DNA from: Phycisphaerales bacterium
GTDB taxonomy: Bacteria > Planctomycetota > Phycisphaerae > Phycisphaerales > SM1A02
DNA: 64,000 bases
Direction of reading: 5' to 3'
NCBI GenBank assembly: GCA_009691705.1
Contig: SIAR01000008.1
Location: 17,134-81,133, forward strand
In this document: in pieces, positions 36,087 to 44,533 of the stretch
How the letters are laid out: each line of letters opens with the position of its first letter
Position numbering within the stretch: the stretch's first letter is position 1
Made by a program: the position numbers and the translations under genes
The notes under the pieces: model-generated
Seen by the model: the letters and a program-made list of their open reading frames with translations, nothing else
Database searches by the model: none
Told to the model about the DNA's origin: nothing

Positions 36087-37295
36087 ATGGCCAAGGAAAT
36101 TTTTAATCGCAACAAGACGCACGTGAACGTCGGAACAATCGGACACATCGATCACGGCAAGACCACGCTCACTGCAGCAATCACTGCTGTTCAAGCAGCG
36201 CGTGGATTTAGCAAGCCTGTGAGCTACGACCAAGTTGCGAAGGCTTCCGAGAGTGAAGGCCGTCGCGATCCAACAAAGATTGTGACCATTGCAACGTCGC
36301 ACGTTGAATACGCCACAGCGAACCGCCACTACGCACACGTCGACTGTCCAGGCCATGCTGATTATGTAAAGAACATGATCACTGGCGCTGCACAGATGGA
36401 CGGCGCCATCCTCGTGGTCTCGGCATACGACGGCGTGATGCCGCAGACCCGCGAGCACGTTCTCTTGGCTCGCCAGGTCGGTGTGCCATACCTCGTTGTC
36501 TTCTTGAACAAGTGCGACACTGTTGATGATCCAGAACTCATCGATCTCGTCGAAGAAGAAGTGCGCGACCTCTTAAAGAAGTACGACTTCCCATCGACTG
36601 AGATTCCGATTGTTCGCGGCGCGGCATTCCCAGCGCTTCAGAATCCAGGGGATGCAGAAAAGAACAAGTGCATTTCAGATCTCATGGATGCAATCGATTC
36701 ATACATCCCAGATCCGACGCGCGAAGTCGACAAGCCATTCCTCATGTCCGTTGAAGACGTCTTCTCGATCAAGGGTCGTGGAACCGTCGCAACAGGTCGT
36801 ATCGAGCGCGGCATGATCAAGGTTGGCGAAGAAGTCGAAGTCGTTGGACTCCGTCCCGATCCAATCAAGACCACAGTCACGGGCGTTGAGATGTTCCAGA
36901 AGACGCTCGACTCAGGAATCGCCGGCGACAACGTCGGTTGCCTCTTGCGCGGCGTTGAGAAGAACGACATCGAGCGCGGGCAGGTCATTTGCAAGCCAGG
37001 ATCGATCAAGCCACACACTGAATTCGAAGCCCAGGTGTACGTTCTCACCAAGGACGAAGGTGGTCGTCACACGTCATTCTTCTCTGGTTACAAGCCCCAG
37101 TTCTACTTCCGCACGACCGACATCACCGGCAAGTTGACTCTGATCGGCGCCGAGATGTGCATGCCTGGCGACAATGTCAAGCTCAAGGTCGATCTTGAAG
37201 GTAAGGGCGTTGCAATGGAGCAAGGCGCCCGCTTCGCCGTCCGCGAGGGTGGCAAGACGGTCGGTTCGGGAGTTGTCTCGAAGATTCTGAGTTAA
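36087..37295 (+). CDS. tuf: elongation factor Tu
   Basis: A 402-residue GTPase that delivers aminoacyl-tRNA. Signatures are [21 protein letters not shown] (G1), a T-loop region ending [33 protein letters not shown] (G3), LNKCD (G4), and the beta-barrel domains ending GRTVGSGVV-type residues ([14 protein letters not shown]). The body from domain 2 onward is highly conserved. It is slightly longer than E. coli EF-Tu (394). It lies between tRNA-Thr and rpmG, in the classical tuf-rpmG-trnW-secE-nusG order, and is the most strongly conserved gene in the window. Confidence 0.98.
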   Translation: MAKEIFNRNKTHVNVGTIGHIDHGKTTLTAAITAVQAARGFSKPVSYDQVAKASESEGRRDPTKIVTIATSHVEYATANRHYAHVDCPGHADYVKNMITGAAQMDGAILVVSAYDGVMPQTREHVLLARQVGVPYLVVFLNKCDTVDDPELIDLVEEEVRDLLKKYDFPSTEIPIVRGAAFPALQNPGDAEKNKCISDLMDAIDSYIPDPTREVDKPFLMSVEDVFSIKGRGTVATGRIERGMIKVGEEVEVVGLRPDPIKTTVTGVEMFQKTLDSGIAGDNVGCLLRGVEKNDIERGQVICKPGSIKPHTEFEAQVYVLTKDEGGRHTSFFSGYKPQFYFRTTDITGKLTLIGAEMCMPGDNVKLKVDLEGKGVAMEQGARFAVREGGKTVGSGVVSKILS

Positions 37296-37298
37296 GTC

Positions 37299-37478
37299 AT
37301 GGCAAAAAAAAGCCTCGATCGTGAATATGTCTGGCTGCAGTGCACCGAAACGGGTGACCTGAACTACCGAGCAGAGATCCGCGTCAAAGGCGGAATCGCT
37401 GAGAAGGTGAAGCTTGGCTTCAAAAAGTTCAGCCCCCGTCTTCGTCGGCACACGCTGCACAAAATCAAGCGGAAATGA
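37299..37478 (+). CDS. rpmG: 50S ribosomal protein L33
   Basis: A 59-residue ORF from ATG 37299. It reads MAKKSLDREYVWLQCTETG at the start and SPRLRRHTLHKIKRK at the end. The latter is the L33 C-terminus (KYCPRLRKHTLHKE type). Only one Cys is present, so this is a zinc-free L33 and the usual CxxC pairs are absent. It sits 3 bp after tuf and 21 bp before tRNA-Trp, which also supports L33 identity. The ORF is short but clearly conserved. Confidence 0.88.
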   Translation: MAKKSLDREYVWLQCTETGDLNYRAEIRVKGGIAEKVKLGFKKFSPRLRRHTLHKIKRK

Positions 37479-37499
37479 CCTTGGATTGTTTCTGCCGAG

Positions 37500-37572
37500 A
37501 CGCCGATAGCTCAGCTGGTAGAGCAGCGGATTCCAAATCCGCAGGTCGTGGGTTCGATCCCCTCTCGGCGTG
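37500..37572 (+). tRNA. tRNA-Trp (anticodon CCA)
   Basis: The acceptor stem ACGCCGA pairs with TCGGCGT, followed by T8 A9 and the D-arm GCTCAGCTGGTAGAGC. The anticodon loop is TTCCAAA on a CGGAT/ATCCG-type stem and reads CCA (Trp). The T-arm is GTGGGTTCGATCCC. The discriminator is G, and CCA is not encoded. It lies between rpmG and secE, a widespread position for trnW. Its last six bases start the 12-bp tandem repeat that follows. Confidence 0.95.
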
Positions 37573-37634
37573 TTCTTTGGCGTGTTCTTTGGCGTGTTCT
37601 TTGGCGTGTTCTTTGGCGTGTTCTTTGGCGTGTT
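37567..37634 (+). repeat. 12-bp tandem repeat growing from the 3' end of tRNA-Trp
   Basis: The unit GGCGTGTTCTTT is repeated five times in full (37567, 37579, 37591, 37603 and 37615) plus a partial copy (GGCGTGTT) ending at 37634, all without a mismatch. The first copy uses the tRNA's own acceptor 3' strand and discriminator (GGCGTG). Each further unit therefore repeats that piece of the tRNA followed by TTCTTT. It occupies the tRNA-Trp to secE spacer. Confidence 0.95.
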
Positions 37635-37693
37635 GCCAGTCGTGCTCTGTACGTGTTCGTTCTTTTCTCTTTCAACGATAAAACGCAGGATCC

Positions 37694-38092
37694 ATGTACA
37701 AACTCGGACAGGGCTATTGGACGCGAGTGTTGTCTGCAACGGCAGGCGGCGTGATCGCAATGCTTGGTGGCTGGTGGTTGCACGACATCTTCGAGACGAT
37801 CGATTGGGGAATCAACCCGATCTATCTTTCGTGGGCGGTCGGTCTTCTCTTCGTCGCAGTCTGCTGTCCATTCGTTTACTACTTCACCGCCAAAAGTGCG
37901 ACCGCAGTCGACTTCTTGTGCGCAACAGAGTCAGAAATGAAGAAGGTCAGTTGGCCAACGCGACGTGAAGTCACTGGCTCGACGGTCATTGTCATCTTCA
38001 CAAGCCTTGTGATCGCCTTGTGCTGCTTTGTGTTTGATCAGGTGTTCTTCCTGCTCTTTGTTCAACTGCGCGTTCTGGAACCTGGTAGCTGA
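37694..38092 (+). CDS. secE: preprotein translocase subunit SecE
   Basis: A 132-residue inner-membrane protein of the SecYEG channel. It has three hydrophobic segments (about residues 13-31, 42-63 and 98-122), like the E. coli form and unlike the one-helix form of many bacteria. Between the second and third is the cytoplasmic amphipathic signature ATESEMKKVSWPTRREV, the SecE hallmark. It starts with ATG 37694 and is directly followed by nusG (1 bp between). Confidence 0.93.
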   Translation: MYKLGQGYWTRVLSATAGGVIAMLGGWWLHDIFETIDWGINPIYLSWAVGLLFVAVCCPFVYYFTAKSATAVDFLCATESEMKKVSWPTRREVTGSTVIVIFTSLVIALCCFVFDQVFFLLFVQLRVLEPGS

Positions 38093-38093
38093 T

Positions 38094-38939
38094 ATGAATC
38101 AATCTGAAGAAAACGAAATCTCTCACTCATACGAATCCAACGCTGTCGCTGGCGAAAAAAGTTCGCCCGCAGGCAAGCCCAAGGCAAAGCGCAAGACCAA
38201 AGCGAAGGCTGAGGCTGTCGTCGCCGAGCCAGCGGGTCCGCGCAATCTGCGTGCTGTGCGACCAACGGCTGCGCCATCCGCTCAATCGATTCGAAGCCTC
38301 GGAGTTGAGACAACACGCATCATCACCGCGCATGGCGTCTCGACGGCCGTTCTCGCCGATGGCGAACTGCCGATGTTTCGGGAGGGCATGGATTGGTTCG
38401 TGCTTCGCGTGGCGAGCAACAAGGAAGATTCCGTGCGCACCACGCTATTGCGTAAGGCGCAGATCGAAGGCATGGAATCCCACATCGGTCGCATTATGGT
38501 GCCAACCGAGAAGGTGAAAGTGCTCGGCAAGCAGGGCAAGCAGACCGTCACAGAAACAAAGCTTTACCCCGGATATGTCTTTGTTGAGATGCGCCTAGAG
38601 GCAGAAGGTCGCATTCCACAAGACATCTTCTTCTTGATCAAAGAGACTCTCGGCGTCGGCGACTTCGTCGGCACCGCAGGACGCCCCACACCGATGCAGG
38701 TTGCTGAAGTCGAAAAGATGTTGTTCGATTCGAAGCCTGCGCAAGAAGCTCCACAACTCAAGATGGATCTGCACAAGGGTGACAATGTCACGATCAAAGA
38801 AGGTGCATTCCAAGGTTACGAAGGAACAATTGACGAAGTATTCCCGGACAAGGGCCAGGTCCGGGTTCTCGTCACCATCTTCGGTCGGCAGGCGCCGATC
38901 GATATGGAGTATTGGTTCGTGCAGCGTGCAGAGAAGTAA
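38094..38939 (+). CDS. nusG: transcription elongation/antitermination factor NusG
   Basis: A 281-residue NusG. The ATG at 38094 gives a long N-terminal extension (about 100 residues) that is Glu-rich, then Lys/Ala-rich (KPKAKRKTKAKAEA), then Arg/Ala/Thr-rich. The NGN domain follows (WFVLRVASNKEDSVRTTLL, TKLYPGYVFVEMRL) and then a KOW domain (KGDNVTIKEGAFQGYEGTIDEVF), ending VRVLVTIFGRQAPIDMEYWFVQR. The core is normal and the extension is unusual. It binds RNA polymerase and couples it to Rho or ribosomes. It follows secE directly. The ribosomal genes usually following (rplK onward) are not here. Confidence 0.93.
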   Translation: MNQSEENEISHSYESNAVAGEKSSPAGKPKAKRKTKAKAEAVVAEPAGPRNLRAVRPTAAPSAQSIRSLGVETTRIITAHGVSTAVLADGELPMFREGMDWFVLRVASNKEDSVRTTLLRKAQIEGMESHIGRIMVPTEKVKVLGKQGKQTVTETKLYPGYVFVEMRLEAEGRIPQDIFFLIKETLGVGDFVGTAGRPTPMQVAEVEKMLFDSKPAQEAPQLKMDLHKGDNVTIKEGAFQGYEGTIDEVFPDKGQVRVLVTIFGRQAPIDMEYWFVQRAEK

Positions 38940-38963
38940 TGCGCGAAAAGGCGAAGTAATTCC

Positions 38964-39503
38964 ATGCGCAAACAATCTTTCATCTTCGCATCGTGTCTCA
39001 CTGCTGGGTGCGTTGCACTCTCAGTAGTGCTTGGTCTTCCAGGTTGCACGAGCACGATGACCTATCCCGAGTTTCCAGGCGCACCAAAGGCCGATCCAAG
39101 CCTGCAGCCGATGCCGAACTTGATGGGTGATGCGTTGAAGTTTGCGCATCAGAACATCGCGCCTGCGACTGAGATTGTTTACAACCTTCCACCAACTACG
39201 CCCGTGCAAGTCTGGCGACTCGTTGGAAAGCGCATCGGAGTCGGTCGACCGATGGTTTCGACCGACACATCTGCATGGACCGTGCGCCAAGTTCGTCTCA
39301 GCGGCGGCAAGGCCGAGGTCGATGTTGTCTATCCAACCGCGGCACAACCGAGTGGGATCATGCAACTCGCCACTGTGCACTTCACAGGATCGGCTGGCCA
39401 GACGTTCTATCCAACGATCTTGCAGATGTGGCTTGTTCCAACGGATGCCCCCGCGTGCACGACGCCGCAAGCCATCATCGATGGTTCGAAACCAGCGCAG
39501 TAA
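38964..39503 (+). CDS. putative lipoprotein, function unknown
   Basis: A 179-residue protein with a lipoprotein signal: MRKQSFIFASCLTAGCVALS, then a hydrophobic stretch and lipobox LPGC about 28 residues in. The mature part is Pro-rich at first (TYPEFPGAPKADPSLQPMP). It then reads as one beta-rich domain (VQVWRLVGKRIGVGRPM, KAEVDVVYPTAAQPSGIMQLATVHFTG) with a C-terminal TTPQAIID. No family recognised. It follows nusG by 24 bp and may share its transcript. Confidence 0.72.
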   Translation: MRKQSFIFASCLTAGCVALSVVLGLPGCTSTMTYPEFPGAPKADPSLQPMPNLMGDALKFAHQNIAPATEIVYNLPPTTPVQVWRLVGKRIGVGRPMVSTDTSAWTVRQVRLSGGKAEVDVVYPTAAQPSGIMQLATVHFTGSAGQTFYPTILQMWLVPTDAPACTTPQAIIDGSKPAQ

Positions 39504-39551
39504 GGGGCTCTCGATGAGTCACACAGATTCTGTTGCGTTTAGGACCAGACT

Positions 39552-40559
39552 ATGACTGTCATCGCGCGCAAAGATCGTGTCAAGATTGCACCACGTGTAG
39601 CGCTTGATGCACTCGAGCAACAGCGCGCCAAGCGCGAGAGTTTGAGCCATCGAGGGCCATCCCCAAGTCTGGCAGCGGGCGATCCTGCCGATCGATCGGC
39701 GACTCAACTCGATCCAACCAAGAATGCACGCGTGACTGCGCGCGATGTGCTGCGCGAGGAGTTCGCACAGGTGCGCCGTGGAGTCGAAAGAGTTGCTGAC
39801 GAGACATTGCCCGTCGCAGACCGCCTCGCTGGAATCCACCGGGCTCGGCGCGGGCTGAAGCGACTGGGCGCACTTCGCGATCTCTTGCGCGCGGGCTTTC
39901 CCCGCGGTCAGGATGCAGCCCGAACTTCTATTCGCCGCGCAAAGGAACGCCTTGCAGAGACAAGGCAGCGCGATGCACTCGCTCTGTTGCTCGAAGAACT
40001 CTGTGCGCTGCGAAGTCACCCGTTGACTTCGACGTCGGCGCATCAGATTGCCGCGCTGCAGGTTGCGCCGCAGTCGCAACCTGTGCGAGATGTGCTCGCT
40101 GATCTCTCAGTTGCAGAGCGATCGATGCGCTTGCCCTCGGGCGCGCCAATCGATTGGCATGAGATCACAGCGCAACTCGCAACAACGTGGGGACGCGCTC
40201 GCATCGCTGCGTGTCAACAGTGGCTCGGTCGCACCGAGTCGTGGATGCATGAAACGCGAAAGCAGTATCAGCGACTTGGCGATCAACTCGAAGCACTCGC
40301 ACTCTGCGCAACGCCGAGCCAGTTGGTCGCACGCAAGCGACTTCGTGTCGCAGCTGCGCAACTCGGACGCGCCCGCGATCTTGGAATGCTCGCAGAAATG
40401 ATCGATCGATCGAGCCCTGAGGGTCGTGCCGTTGCGAATCGCGCTGTGAAATTGCGCTCTCGCGCCGTTCGGGTGGCGCGCGACACTTCTCGGCGGGCGC
40501 TCGTTGCGACGAAGCTGCAGACGGCTCGAGCGATGACGCAGCGCATCTCGCGCGCGTGA
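39552..40559 (+). CDS. CHAD-domain-like protein
   Basis: A 335-residue, very basic helical protein. The central part (about residues 70-330) shows the CHAD layout: an initial helix with the histidine/basic pattern (IHRARRGLKRLGALRDLL), then R..KERLAETRQRDALALLLEEL (compare LGDLRDLDVL), and later QLGRARDLGMLAEMID and RSRAVRVARDTSRRAL. CHAD domains bind polyphosphate and often accompany CYTH phosphatases; none is seen next to it. The N-terminal 65 residues look disordered. It is soluble with no signal peptide. The assignment rests on helix pattern and basic motifs. Confidence 0.65.
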   Translation: MTVIARKDRVKIAPRVALDALEQQRAKRESLSHRGPSPSLAAGDPADRSATQLDPTKNARVTARDVLREEFAQVRRGVERVADETLPVADRLAGIHRARRGLKRLGALRDLLRAGFPRGQDAARTSIRRAKERLAETRQRDALALLLEELCALRSHPLTSTSAHQIAALQVAPQSQPVRDVLADLSVAERSMRLPSGAPIDWHEITAQLATTWGRARIAACQQWLGRTESWMHETRKQYQRLGDQLEALALCATPSQLVARKRLRVAAAQLGRARDLGMLAEMIDRSSPEGRAVANRAVKLRSRAVRVARDTSRRALVATKLQTARAMTQRISRA

Positions 40560-40600
40560 CGCTGGGGTGACGCAGCGGTAAATTTCGCTAATCTTGAACA

Positions 40601-42130
40601 ATGGCGAATCCAACGACGGCGATCACTCCAACGCGTTCTGAAAACTATTCTGAGTGGTATCAGCAGGTCGTGCGCGCGGCTGACCTTGCCGAAAACTCAG
40701 CAGTACGCGGATGCATGGTGATCAAGCCATGGGGGTACGCGATCTGGGAGAACATGCAGCGCGTGCTCGATGGCATGTTTAAAGAGACGGGGCACAAGAA
40801 CGCATACTTTCCGCTGTTCATTCCCGTGTCGTTTCTCGAGAAGGAAGCCGCACACGTCGATGGCTTCGCCAAAGAGTGCGCGGTCGTCACTCATCACCGA
40901 CTTGAGGTCGGTCCTGACGGCAAACTCATTCCTGCGGGCGAGCTGGAGGAGCCACTCGTGGTGCGTCCGACATCCGAGACGATCATCGGTGCGACCTATG
41001 CGAAGTGGGTGCAGAGTTATCGCGATCTTCCCATCCTGATAAATCAGTGGGCGAACGTTGTGCGCTGGGAGATGCGCACGCGACTCTTTCTTCGAACGAC
41101 TGAATTCTTGTGGCAAGAGGGACACACCGCGCATGCAACCCGCGAAGAGGCCGTCGAGGAGACGATGAAGATGCTCAAGGTCTACGCGGCATTCGCAGAG
41201 GGTTGGATGGCCATGCCCGTCTTGCAAGGAAGCAAGACCGATGGTGAACGCTTTCCAGGGGCGGTCGACACTTATTGCATCGAAGCCATGATGCAGGATC
41301 GCCGCGCGCTGCAAGCAGGCACGAGCCATTTCTTGGGGCAGAACTTCGCGAAGGCGAGTGAGATTCAGTTTCTCGACGCACAAGGTGTCCAGCAGTTTGC
41401 ATGGACGACCTCCTGGGGAGTGAGCACACGGCTCGTCGGTGCGATGATCATGGCGCACTCCGATGATGATGGATTGATTCTTCCACCAAAGTTGGCGCCC
41501 GCACATGTCGTCATCATTCCTGTTGCGCACAAACCAGAAGATGTCGCAGCGGTGCATGTGTGGACGCGCTCGCTCGCAGAAGATCTTCGCAAGCAATCAT
41601 TCGATGGCCGACCTGTGCAAGTCGAACTTGACCTGCGCGACATGCGCGGTGGCGACAAGGCATGGAGCTGGATCAAGAAGGGCGTGCCTGTTCGCATTGA
41701 AGTTGGTCCACGCGATATTGCTGCAGAGAGCGTTTTCATGGCGCGGCGCGATCGACCACACAAAGAGAAGTCAGCGGTCAAGCGAAGCGACTTCGTTGAT
41801 GGGATCGCTGCGCTTCTTCAAGAGATTCAGGATGGAATCTTCGCGAAGGCGCAAGCCTTTCAAGCCGAGCACACGAAAACGATCGATACGCTCGAGGAGT
41901 TCAACGAGTATTTCACGGCGCCGAGTGTTGCAGAGAACATTCCAACACCAATTCACGGCGGCTTTGCATTCGCGCACTTTTGTGGTGATGCCAAGGTTGA
42001 AGCCGATGTGAAAGAGCGTCTCGGAGTGACGATTCGGTGCATTCCGATCGATGACAATCCAGAGTCTGGCAAGTGCGTCATTACTGGACTGCCCAGCGCG
42101 CGTCGCGTTGTCTGGGCGAAGGCGTACTGA
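40601..42130 (+). CDS. proS: prolyl-tRNA synthetase (eukaryote/archaeal-like type)
   Basis: A 509-residue class II synthetase. It has the long-form features NYSEWYQQVVRAADLAENSAVRGCMVIKPWGYAIWENMQ (motif 1 region), FRPLFIPVSFLEKEAAHVDGFA-like AYFPLFIPVSFLEKEAAHV, LVVRPTSETIIGATYAKW (motif 2), and the late QFAWTTSWGVSTRLVGAMIMAHSDDDGLILPPKLAP (motif 3). It ends with the C-terminal AKAY. This matches the archaeal-type ProRS that lacks the bacterial editing insert. It starts with ATG 40601 after a 41-bp gap. Neighbours are unrelated, so it probably has its own promoter. Confidence 0.95.
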   Translation: MANPTTAITPTRSENYSEWYQQVVRAADLAENSAVRGCMVIKPWGYAIWENMQRVLDGMFKETGHKNAYFPLFIPVSFLEKEAAHVDGFAKECAVVTHHRLEVGPDGKLIPAGELEEPLVVRPTSETIIGATYAKWVQSYRDLPILINQWANVVRWEMRTRLFLRTTEFLWQEGHTAHATREEAVEETMKMLKVYAAFAEGWMAMPVLQGSKTDGERFPGAVDTYCIEAMMQDRRALQAGTSHFLGQNFAKASEIQFLDAQGVQQFAWTTSWGVSTRLVGAMIMAHSDDDGLILPPKLAPAHVVIIPVAHKPEDVAAVHVWTRSLAEDLRKQSFDGRPVQVELDLRDMRGGDKAWSWIKKGVPVRIEVGPRDIAAESVFMARRDRPHKEKSAVKRSDFVDGIAALLQEIQDGIFAKAQAFQAEHTKTIDTLEEFNEYFTAPSVAENIPTPIHGGFAFAHFCGDAKVEADVKERLGVTIRCIPIDDNPESGKCVITGLPSARRVVWAKAY

Positions 42131-42131
42131 G

Positions 42132-42147
42132 CCTCGCGAGGTATTTT
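42132..42147 (+). terminator. weak hairpin after proS
   Basis: A 10-bp palindrome (CCTCGCGAGG) directly follows the proS stop and is trailed by TATTTT. The stem is short, so it is only a weak candidate terminator. Confidence 0.3.
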
Positions 42148-42166
42148 GAGATTCTTGAGCGGTGTT

Positions 42167-42194
42167 TTTGACCTTTGACCTTTGACCTTTGACC
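42167..42194 (+). repeat. four copies of a 7-bp tandem repeat
   Basis: TTTGACC is repeated four times without a mismatch (42167, 42174, 42181 and 42188) in the 130-bp proS to PEP-CTERM-like spacer. It begins about 70 bp before the next ribosome-binding site. It is a simple tandem repeat, perhaps a binding array or a slippage product. Confidence 0.9.
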
Positions 42195-42260
42195 TTCCAC
42201 TCCTATTCTCTCAGTTGAGTCGTATGTTGTTCGAAAAAGGTTGAGAGAAAAGGACGTGTC

Positions 42261-42932
42261 ATGACACAGTTGAGTTGGATTTGCGCCGCTGGCGTTGTTA
42301 TTGGTTGTTCATCACTTATCACCACAGTCGCGAAAGCAGACTTCGTGAATCCGGTCGTGCCTACCTGGCGCGGAGCGACCAACGCAGACTTCTATGCGTG
42401 GGAGTCATTCACGAGCGCGTTTGGCGGTCCAAATCTTCCCAATTATGCAGGCACTGAATCAGCTGCCGCACTCTTCAACTTTGGCGGTGGAGCTTTCATC
42501 ACCGGCACGGGCAATCTCTACGGCGCGGGCGGTCCACTCTCAATCTCGATCTATGGCGGATTGACTGCGGATGTGAGCGCGGTCATCGTCAATCTTTCGA
42601 CCATCGGAACGACCGTGAACCTCAGTTCGATTCGTTTCTCGATCTTCGACAACAGCGGCAACAGCACTGTGCTCGCGCCCGGCTCGAGCACCTTGCAGTC
42701 GGATACCCCAGCTCCAGGCGGTCAGGGGCAGATCCAAACGTGGGCGATGCAATGGGCGATCACGCCGAGCGCGTTCACTCCGATCCGATTCGTTGTCGAC
42801 TTCGCGAGCACGACAAGCAATATGTCGCTCGACGCGGTCAGCCTCGACATGCGCCACGTGCCAGCACCCGGAGCGTTCGCGCTCATCGCGCTTGCGGGCC
42901 TCACGGGCACTGCGCGACGCCGTCGCGGTTGA
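42261..42932 (+). CDS. PEP-CTERM-like exported protein
   Basis: A 223-residue protein. A signal peptide (MTQLSWICAAGVVIGCSSLITTVAKAD) leads into a beta-rich body (STFTSAFGG-type segments such as AWESFTSAFGGPNLPNYAGT, TVNLSSIRFSIFDNSG). The extreme C-terminus is VPAPGAFALIALAGLTGTARRRR, the layout of PEP-CTERM sorting tails: a Pro-rich motif, a hydrophobic helix and a basic end. Such tails are cut by exosortases; none occurs in the window. The body recalls planctomycete PEP-CTERM proteins with long disordered Gly/Ser stretches. Function unknown; it is probably an extracellular or surface protein. Confidence 0.78.
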   Translation: MTQLSWICAAGVVIGCSSLITTVAKADFVNPVVPTWRGATNADFYAWESFTSAFGGPNLPNYAGTESAAALFNFGGGAFITGTGNLYGAGGPLSISIYGGLTADVSAVIVNLSTIGTTVNLSSIRFSIFDNSGNSTVLAPGSSTLQSDTPAPGGQGQIQTWAMQWAITPSAFTPIRFVVDFASTTSNMSLDAVSLDMRHVPAPGAFALIALAGLTGTARRRRG

Positions 42933-42949
42933 CGAGCGAGTTGATGTTC

Positions 42950-44512
42950 CTAGACGACCACTGCGCGTTCGACGCGCGGATAAAGCGCGAGCTTGTCGAT
43001 AGGGTGTCCCACCGCGATCGATCCATACTTCGCACGCGCCGTCCATTGCGTTCCGATCGCTGCAACGCCACCAAACGCGCGTGCGAGTTCTTCCATCTTC
43101 TGTGGCATGAATGGTTCGAGAAGCACTCCTGCCACGCGCACAGTTTGCGCGCACTGATTCAGAATCGATCCAAGGCGCGCAGTATTCGCAGGATCTTTCG
43201 CGAGTTTGAATGGTTCAGTGTCATTGATAAATGCGTCGAGCTTGCGCAGCAGATCCATGCCAGTGCGCGCGGCGCCGTGCAAGTCGAATGACGCGATGCA
43301 CTGCTCCCACTCGCGAACACTCGCCTCGCAGATCGCCGGCCATCCACCATGCGACGCCTCATCGCTGTCGGGTGGCAGCTTGCCTTCGAAGTACTTCGCG
43401 ATCATCGCGCCGATTCGGCTTGGACAATTGCCAACAGTATTCACGAGGTCGTAGGTATAGATCTCGTGAAAGTGTTTGGCGTTGAAGTCAGAATCAGCCG
43501 CAGCAATTGGACCCTGTGTCGCCATGTACCAGCGCCATGCGTCGAGTCCATACTGCTGAGTGAATCCCTCGATCGTGGGGAGGTCGACAAAGTTGCCGAG
43601 CGACTTGCTCATCTTCTGTCCGTTAGCGATCCAGAATGAATGGGCATACACGCACTTGGGCAGAGGCAGCTCGAGCGCCATGAGTAGCGCTGGCCAGATC
43701 ACTGCGTGAAACCAGAGAATCTCTTTGCCAACGACGTGGTAGTCGGCAGGCCAATAGCGCGCACGATCACCGTCGCTGCCAGTTGCTGTGCCGAGCCCGA
43801 GTGCTGTGATGTAGTTCAGCAGTGCATCGATCCATACATAGACGACGTGACCAGGCGCGCCTGGCATCGCGATGCCCCAGGTGAAATTCGTCCGTGTGAT
43901 CGGCACGTCTTGCAGTCCATCGCGCAATCGTCCAAGCACTTCGTTGGCGCGTTCGTTGGGACGAACGAAAGTCGGATGATCGGCGAAGTGTTTCGCGAGG
44001 CGCTCGGCGAAGGCACTCAGCTTGAAGTAGTAGTTCTGCTCGGTTGCACGGATGAGCGGCTTGCCGCTGATCGGACTCTTGTATTCGAGCTCGCGCGCGC
44101 GGGTTTCGGTGTGGTACTCCTCTTGTCCTTCGTCGTACCACCCCTCGAATGTTCCGAGATACACGCTGCCCGAGTCGACGAGGCGAGTGAGCATCGCCTG
44201 CACCTGTTGCTCATGGCGGGGTTGCGTCGTTCGGATGAAGTCAGAGTTCGTCAGCGCGAATGTCGCGAGCACGCGCTGAAACTCAGCCGCGTTCTCGTCG
44301 GCGAGTTGCTGCGGTGTGACTCCGCGCGCGGCGGCGCTCTTCTCGACCTTTGATCCATGTTCATCGGTGCCGGTGAGAAAAAACACGTCTCGACCCATCA
44401 ATCTCGATCCGCGCGCCCACACATCACAAATTGTGGTCGTGTAGGCGTGCCCGATGTGTGGCCGATCGTTGACGTAGTAAATCGGAGTCGTGATATAGGC
44501 AGTCGTGCTCAT
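42950..44512 (-). CDS. metG: methionyl-tRNA synthetase
   Basis: A 520-residue class I synthetase. It begins TTPIYYVNDRPHIGHAYTTT (HIGH = HIGH-type PHIGH) and contains GTDEHGSKVEKSA. The connective insert lacks the usual zinc cysteines (WYDEGQEEYHTETRARELEY), so it is a zinc-free form like that of mycobacteria and others. VGKEILWFHAVIWPALLMAL and the KMSKS signal (QKMSKSLGNF) follow. The C-terminal anticodon domain is helical, and no separate tRNA-binding extension is present. It is transcribed against the PEP-CTERM-like gene (18-bp convergent gap) and starts 21 bp from another minus gene. Confidence 0.94.
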   Translation of the reverse strand: MSTTAYITTPIYYVNDRPHIGHAYTTTICDVWARGSRLMGRDVFFLTGTDEHGSKVEKSAAARGVTPQQLADENAAEFQRVLATFALTNSDFIRTTQPRHEQQVQAMLTRLVDSGSVYLGTFEGWYDEGQEEYHTETRARELEYKSPISGKPLIRATEQNYYFKLSAFAERLAKHFADHPTFVRPNERANEVLGRLRDGLQDVPITRTNFTWGIAMPGAPGHVVYVWIDALLNYITALGLGTATGSDGDRARYWPADYHVVGKEILWFHAVIWPALLMALELPLPKCVYAHSFWIANGQKMSKSLGNFVDLPTIEGFTQQYGLDAWRWYMATQGPIAAADSDFNAKHFHEIYTYDLVNTVGNCPSRIGAMIAKYFEGKLPPDSDEASHGGWPAICEASVREWEQCIASFDLHGAARTGMDLLRKLDAFINDTEPFKLAKDPANTARLGSILNQCAQTVRVAGVLLEPFMPQKMEELARAFGGVAAIGTQWTARAKYGSIAVGHPIDKLALYPRVERAVVV

Positions 44513-44533
44513 AGGTCGCGCAATACTAGAGGT

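Noticed and set aside
37567..37634. CRISPR array
   Set aside because: The units are contiguous 12-mers without spacers, and no cas genes are near.
37074..37760. Long minus-strand frame (228 aa) over tuf, rpmG and tRNA-Trp
   Set aside because: It is antisense to tuf and translates the tRNA and the 12-bp repeat into a TPKN-type repeat. It is a typical spurious tRNA-antisense frame.
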